Shown here one piece after another: positions 5,743-9,557 of a stretch of 9,557 nucleotides of DNA. Origin of the DNA: Pseudomonadota bacterium (lineage in GTDB: Bacteria > Pseudomonadota > Alphaproteobacteria > Sphingomonadales > Sphingomonadaceae). The notes under the pieces were generated by a model. That model did no database searches. It saw only the letters and a list, made by a program, of their open reading frames with translations, and had not been told where the DNA came from. The stretch is taken from contig JAEZCZ010000109.1 of NCBI GenBank assembly GCA_023433305.1, positions 1-9,557 of the forward strand, read 5' to 3'. Position numbers and translations under genes: made by a program. The first letter of the stretch is position 1. Each line of letters begins with the position of its first letter.

Positions 5743-8241
5743 ATGAAAGCTCTACTAGGTTCAACGGTGGCCGTCGCAGCGCTTGCGTGGCCTTTCACCC
5801 TCCACGCCCAGGAAGCGGTGCCGGTTCCGCAAACCACACCCGAGGCGAACGCGCCCCAGGGTGCGGCAGTGTCTCCAGTGTCACCCGAGGAAGACACCGG
5901 CCTGGGCGACATCATCGTCACCGCCCAGCGCGTCGAAGAGAGCAGCCAGCGCGCTCCGTTGGCGATCGACGTCGTCACGCCGCAGGAACTGGTTCGTCAG
6001 AACGTCATTCGGGCCGAGGATCTGTCGCGAACGACGCCCGCGCTGTCCGCCACCGGTAGTACCGGCGGACCGACGACGGTGTTCTTCGTCCGGGGTGTCG
6101 GCAACACCACGGTCAACGCCTACTCGGACCCTGCTATCTCCTTCAACTACGACGGGGTGTATATCGGGCGGCCCAGCTCGACCTCGGGCGTGTTCTACGA
6201 CTTACAGCGCGTAGAAGTGCTGAAAGGCCCGCAGGGCACGCTCTACGGCCGGAACGCCACCGCCGGCGCCATCAACGTGATTCCCAACCGCCCGAAAATC
6301 GGAGAGCTCGGCGCCGAGTTTTCCGCTGGATTTGGCAATTACGACTGGCTTACGGGCCAAGCGGCGATGAACCTCCCCGTTGGCGAAAACGTCGCCGTGC
6401 GCGTCGCCGGATCGATGTCCCATCGCGACGGCTTCCAAAGCGACGGCACCGGGAAGCAGCGCGAATACGCGGGTCGTGCTCAAATCTATGCCGAGCCCAC
6501 CGACCGGCTCAACCTGCGCCTCGGTTTCGACATGTCGCACCAAGGCGGGAGCAGCGTCAGCGGCTTCTATCTCGGAGCGGTCGACCCGATCTTCGGGCCG
6601 ACGGGGTTTGCCGGCTACAACTTCACGCCCACCGGCTTTTCGCCGCAGCAGGGCTTGCTCGACCCCGCCTCCAATGCTTTGCTTGCCTCACGCTTCATCT
6701 CGTCGGTGGGGCGCACAGGCGCTGTGGTCGATGGTGTCCCGTACAACGACAACGATTACTGGGGCGTCACCGCAGAGCTCAACTACGAAACCGATGCTGG
6801 CACCCTGACCATCCAGCCCGCCTATCGCGAGGCTGACCTGGAATACTTGTTCAATGGCGTGTTCCGCGCCGGCTTCACCGCTGAGAAGGACAAGCAAACC
6901 AGCGTGGAGGCCCGCTGGGCCGGGGATCTTGGCTCGTCCATCGACTACCTCGTCGGCGCGATGTATTTCGATGAGGATATCTCCGCGCGAGCGATCTACA
7001 ATCAGCAGACGCTGTCCCCCTACCAAAGCTTCACCACCGGTACGGAATCGTGGGCGGGCTTCGGCAAGTTCACCGTTCACGCCACCGATGCACTGAGCTT
7101 CACGGTTGGCGGCCGCTATACGTCCGACAAAAAGCGGTTCGACGGAACCTCCAACGTGTACATCCTGTTCTGCGGCAATCCCGCGCCGCCGCAGGATTTC
7201 TGTCCCAGTTTGCCGTTCATCCCGCTCGCCGAGACCGAGGCCGAACTGGTCGATTTTTACACTTCGCGCGGCATCCCGATTACACCGGTTCCGCTCTTCG
7301 TGCTGCCGCCGGTAGCGGGCGGATCGCAGACGGCGCCTTTCGTGCTGCGCTCCCCCATCGTGATCGATTCGGCGATCAAGAACGACAAGTTCACTTACCG
7401 CCTGGCCGCTCAATACGATCTCACGCCGCGGAACATGATCTACGCGAGCTTCGAGACCGGCTATCACGCCGGCGGCTTCTCGTTCGCTCGGGGCGTCGAG
7501 ACCTACCGGCCTGAAAGCATCAAGGCTTACACGATCGGCAGCAAGAACCGTTTCCTGGGCAACACGCTGCAGCTCAACCTCGAAGCGTTCCTTTGGAAGT
7601 ACAAGGATCAGCAGTTCAGCCAGTTCGGATACGACCTAGGCACGCCGCCAGCGACGGTCTTCCTTACGCGCAACATCGGCAACAGCACGATCAAGGGCGT
7701 AGATCTCGACCTTGAACTCAGGGCGACCCGCAACACGAGGCTTTCGGCCGCCGTGCAATATCTCGATACCGAGTACGACAGCTTCACTTACTTCGTGCCC
7801 AACCAGGGCCTGCCGCCCAACACGACTTGTGGCTATGCTCCGACGACCCAGTCGGTGAACGGAACCACGATCAATGTGTTTGAGATCGATTGCTCGGGGA
7901 AACGGGCGTTCAACTCGCCGCGCTGGTCGTTCAACCTGAATGCGGAACAAACGATTCCATTCGATGCGTTCCGCGTCGTGCTTCAGGCCGGCACACGCTA
8001 TCGAGGCACGAGCTACTCGACCGCAGACTACCTGCCCTACCTTCGCTCGCGCGCCAATTTCGTCAGCGATGCATCGATCACCTTCGCCGACCACGACGAC
8101 TCGATGTTCCTGAGCCTGTATGTTCGCAATATCGAAGACAGCCAGCGACAACTCGGTGGCACCGCCAATGCCGGCGGGCTGATTGCCTCCGCAGTCGAGC
8201 AGCCCCGCACTTACGGCATCCGGCTCGGCGGAAAGTTCTGA
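5743..8241 (+). CDS. TonB-dependent outer-membrane receptor
   Basis: An 832-aa outer-membrane transporter of the TonB-dependent receptor family. Residues 1-23 form a signal peptide (cleavage after LHAQ). A Pro/Ala/Glu-rich linker leads to the TonB box GDIIVTAQR (55-63). The plug domain spans about 65-185 and contains LSRTTPAL, VFFVRGVGN, DGVYIGRPS and RVEVLKGPQGTLYGRNATAGAINVI, all typical of the family. The 22-strand barrel fills the rest and ends in YGIRLGGKF, with the C-terminal Phe needed for barrel assembly. Two close cysteine pairs (C477/C487 and C696/C717) lie in segments that look like external loops and may form disulfides. The substrate cannot be read from sequence; being first in an operon with a ring-cleaving dioxygenase and an aromatic hydroxylase suggests an aromatic compound, as shown for some lignin-derived biaryls in sphingomonads, rather than only iron chelates. 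No neighbouring TonB/ExbBD genes are seen. Confidence 0.93.
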   Translation: MKALLGSTVAVAALAWPFTLHAQEAVPVPQTTPEANAPQGAAVSPVSPEEDTGLGDIIVTAQRVEESSQRAPLAIDVVTPQELVRQNVIRAEDLSRTTPALSATGSTGGPTTVFFVRGVGNTTVNAYSDPAISFNYDGVYIGRPSSTSGVFYDLQRVEVLKGPQGTLYGRNATAGAINVIPNRPKIGELGAEFSAGFGNYDWLTGQAAMNLPVGENVAVRVAGSMSHRDGFQSDGTGKQREYAGRAQIYAEPTDRLNLRLGFDMSHQGGSSVSGFYLGAVDPIFGPTGFAGYNFTPTGFSPQQGLLDPASNALLASRFISSVGRTGAVVDGVPYNDNDYWGVTAELNYETDAGTLTIQPAYREADLEYLFNGVFRAGFTAEKDKQTSVEARWAGDLGSSIDYLVGAMYFDEDISARAIYNQQTLSPYQSFTTGTESWAGFGKFTVHATDALSFTVGGRYTSDKKRFDGTSNVYILFCGNPAPPQDFCPSLPFIPLAETEAELVDFYTSRGIPITPVPLFVLPPVAGGSQTAPFVLRSPIVIDSAIKNDKFTYRLAAQYDLTPRNMIYASFETGYHAGGFSFARGVETYRPESIKAYTIGSKNRFLGNTLQLNLEAFLWKYKDQQFSQFGYDLGTPPATVFLTRNIGNSTIKGVDLDLELRATRNTRLSAAVQYLDTEYDSFTYFVPNQGLPPNTTCGYAPTTQSVNGTTINVFEIDCSGKRAFNSPRWSFNLNAEQTIPFDAFRVVLQAGTRYRGTSYSTADYLPYLRSRANFVSDASITFADHDDSMFLSLYVRNIEDSQRQLGGTANAGGLIASAVEQPRTYGIRLGGKF

Positions 8242-8277
8242 ATCAAGCGCCCGACGCGGGCGGAAACGGAGAATGCT

Positions 8278-9186
8278 ATGACGGCTAGAGTAAGCGACCT
8301 CCACTACGTGGGGCTTGCAGTGCCGGACTTGGAGGCGGAACGCGAATTCTTCTCGAGCACCTGGGGACTCGTCGAAGTGGGCGAGCAGGACGGCAAGGTC
8401 TACCTCGCCGCGGAAGGATCGCCGCATCCCTTCGTCATCCGGCTGCGGCAGGACGCCGAAAAGAAGACCGACCTGATCGGTTTCTCCGCGGACTCTCGCG
8501 CCGACGTCGACGCGCTGTTTGGCCAAGTCCAATCGGCGGGGGCGAAAATAATTTCGGAACCCGCTCCGGCCGAGGGGCCCGCGGGTGGGTACGCCTTCCG
8601 CTTCTTCGACCCCGACGGCCGCGCGGTCGAGGTGATTTGCGACACCAAGCAGCGCCAGCACCGCTTGCTGGAAAAGGGCGAGGCCATTCCCATCGGGCTC
8701 AGCCACGTGGTGCTGCACACCCCCGACATTGGTAAGCTGGAAGCCTTCTACCGCGACGCGCTCGGGTTTCGGCTGTCGGACTGGATCGGCCAGTTCATGG
8801 TATTCCTGCGCTGCAACGCGGCTCACCACCGCCTCGCGATTCTGCCGGGGCCGCCAGCGCTCAACCACGTCGCCTTCGATGTCAGCTCGGTCGACGAATT
8901 AATGCGCGGGCTCGCCCGGTTGCACGAGAAGGGAGTCAAGTTGTCGTGGGGACCGGGGCGCCATACGGCCGGCAACAACACCTTCACTTACTACCTGACG
9001 CCCAACGGCAATGCCGTGGAGTACACATCCGATCTCGAGGAAGTGGACGAGGATACCTGGCAGCCGACGGTCTACGAGGCTACGCCTGCCATCACCGACC
9101 AGTGGGGCACGGGGCGCATAATCACCGGCAACGTTCCGCATGCGGAGATGAGCCCCGACAAGGGCCTGTGGCAAGTACCGGCCTGA
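8278..9186 (+). CDS. Type I extradiol ring-cleavage dioxygenase (VOC superfamily, two-domain)
   Basis: A 302-aa cytoplasmic enzyme made of two vicinal-oxygen-chelate domains (about 5-123 and 138-255), the layout of catechol 2,3-dioxygenase and 2,3-dihydroxybiphenyl 1,2-dioxygenase. The C-terminal domain keeps the Fe(II) triad: H143 in GLSHVVLHTPD, H197 in LNHVAFDV and E248 in NAVEYTSD. Second-shell residues known from that family also appear: a histidine pair in RCNAAHHRL (H183/H184), H229 in GPGRHT and Y238/Y239. It should therefore open a catechol-type ring next to the two hydroxyls; the exact substrate is not visible. The N-terminal domain has lost the metal triad, as is usual. A tail of about 45 residues (WQPTVYEATP ... 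DQWGTGR) follows the barrel. GGAGA lies 5 nt before the ATG; the gene is 36 nt after the receptor and 22 nt before the hydroxylase, so all three are probably co-transcribed. Confidence 0.85.
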   Translation: MTARVSDLHYVGLAVPDLEAEREFFSSTWGLVEVGEQDGKVYLAAEGSPHPFVIRLRQDAEKKTDLIGFSADSRADVDALFGQVQSAGAKIISEPAPAEGPAGGYAFRFFDPDGRAVEVICDTKQRQHRLLEKGEAIPIGLSHVVLHTPDIGKLEAFYRDALGFRLSDWIGQFMVFLRCNAAHHRLAILPGPPALNHVAFDVSSVDELMRGLARLHEKGVKLSWGPGRHTAGNNTFTYYLTPNGNAVEYTSDLEEVDEDTWQPTVYEATPAITDQWGTGRIITGNVPHAEMSPDKGLWQVPA

Positions 9187-9197
9187 GCACGGGTCGC

Positions 9198-9204
9198 GGA
9201 GGGG
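9198..9204 (+). promoter_or_regulatory. Ribosome binding site of the FAD monooxygenase
   Basis: GGAGGGG lies 4 nt before the ATG at 9209 and supports both the start and the reality of this edge-truncated gene. Confidence 0.55.
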
Positions 9205-9208
9205 TGCA

Positions 9209-9557
9209 ATGATCGGGAAGGCTTTGGTGATCGGTGGCGGCGTCGGCGGAATGAGCGCGGCGCTCGCGCTGGCCGGCCGCGGCGTGGAAGTCGAGCTGGC
9301 CGATGCGGATCCGGATTGGCGCTCCTACGGAGCGGGAATCAGCGTAACGGGGCTATCGCTGCGCGCTTTCGCAGATCTGGGCATACTTGATGAGGTGCGC
9401 GAGAAGGGCTTCGTCGGCGCCGGAATTCGCCTCAGGGCAGCCGACGGCGGCGTCATCATGGAAACGCCGCCGATACCCACCGACGCCCCTCCTGTCGCCC
9501 GCAGCGGCGGAATCATGCGGCCGATCCTGCATGCGATCATGTCGCGTCGGGTACGCG
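9209..9557 (+). CDS. FAD-dependent aromatic monooxygenase, N-terminal part (cut by window end)
   Basis: The first 116 residues of a gene that runs out of the window. It opens MIGKALVIGGGVGGMSAALAL, a Rossmann beta-alpha-beta unit with the GxGxxG FAD-binding motif (residues 9-14) and an acidic residue at the end of the second strand (ELADAD, 29-34). It continues YGAGISVTGLSLRAFADLGILDEV (40-63) and RSGGIMRPILHAIM (98-111), the pattern of class A flavin monooxygenases (Pfam PF01494: salicylate hydroxylase, UbiH/PHBH-like). Such enzymes add a hydroxyl to an aromatic ring using NAD(P)H and O2, which could make the catechol used by the dioxygenase 22 nt upstream. The NAD(P)H/FAD 'DG' and GD motifs lie beyond the window, so substrate type and integrity cannot be judged. 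Confidence 0.85.
   Translation, partial: MIGKALVIGGGVGGMSAALALAGRGVEVELADADPDWRSYGAGISVTGLSLRAFADLGILDEVREKGFVGAGIRLRAADGGVIMETPPIPTDAPPVARSGGIMRPILHAIMSRRVR

Noticed and set aside
6688..7467. 259-codon minus-strand open frame inside the receptor
   Set aside because: Shadow of the receptor barrel; no ribosome binding site or domain pattern.
7636..8868. 410-codon open frame on the minus strand across the receptor end and dioxygenase
   Set aside because: It is antisense to conserved coding sequence, crosses a gene boundary and shows no recognisable motif.
1..9557. CRISPR array, tRNA/rRNA, insertion sequence, integrase or toxin-antitoxin pair
   Set aside because: I saw no regularly spaced repeats, no cloverleaf or rRNA-like stretches, and no transposase or recombinase motifs in any convincing frame.

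Overview
The window looks like a chromosomal accessory region from an alphaproteobacterium, most likely of the order Sphingomonadales (Novosphingobium, Sphingobium or Sphingomonas type). The reasons are high GC, tightly packed secreted-enzyme genes, a SapC/cupin-like gene pair, and a large TonB-dependent receptor next to ring-cleavage genes. The genus assignment is inference from gene content; there is no marker gene. I see no tRNA, rRNA, CRISPR array, insertion sequence or integrase.

Layout. (1) Bases 1-173 are an upstream region carrying a perfect 14-bp LacI-type palindrome (45-58). (2) Bases 174-1849 hold two translationally coupled genes, a SapC-family protein and a cupin-like/JmjC iron-dependent oxygenase. 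(3) Bases 1850-1982 are a short intergenic region with a weak promoter candidate and a small hairpin. (4) Bases 1983-5174 are a three-gene secreted operon: a 249-aa protein with a predicted beta-sandwich/glycan-binding character, a GH43-type arabinanase-like hydrolase with an extra C-terminal module, and an alpha/beta-hydrolase esterase. (5) Bases 5200-5529 on the minus strand encode a 109-aa exported helical protein of unknown function, convergent with the esterase. (6) Bases 5530-5742 are a divergent control region with two related 18-bp inverted repeats. (7) Bases 5743 to the window end are an apparent catabolic operon: TonB-dependent outer-membrane receptor, two-domain type I extradiol dioxygenase, and an FAD-dependent aromatic-ring monooxygenase cut by the window edge.

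How they may work together. The left half fits capture and trimming of plant cell-wall arabinan/arabinoxylan: GH43 removes arabinose units and the esterase removes acyl groups in the periplasm or outside. The SapC/cupin pair is of a kind often found beside TonB receptors in glycan loci, and its exact role is unknown. The right half fits uptake of an aromatic compound through the outer membrane, hydroxylation by the FAD enzyme and ring opening by the dioxygenase. The twin inverted repeats sit between the divergent small-protein gene and the receptor operon and are the best candidate for a local, so far unassigned, regulator binding site.
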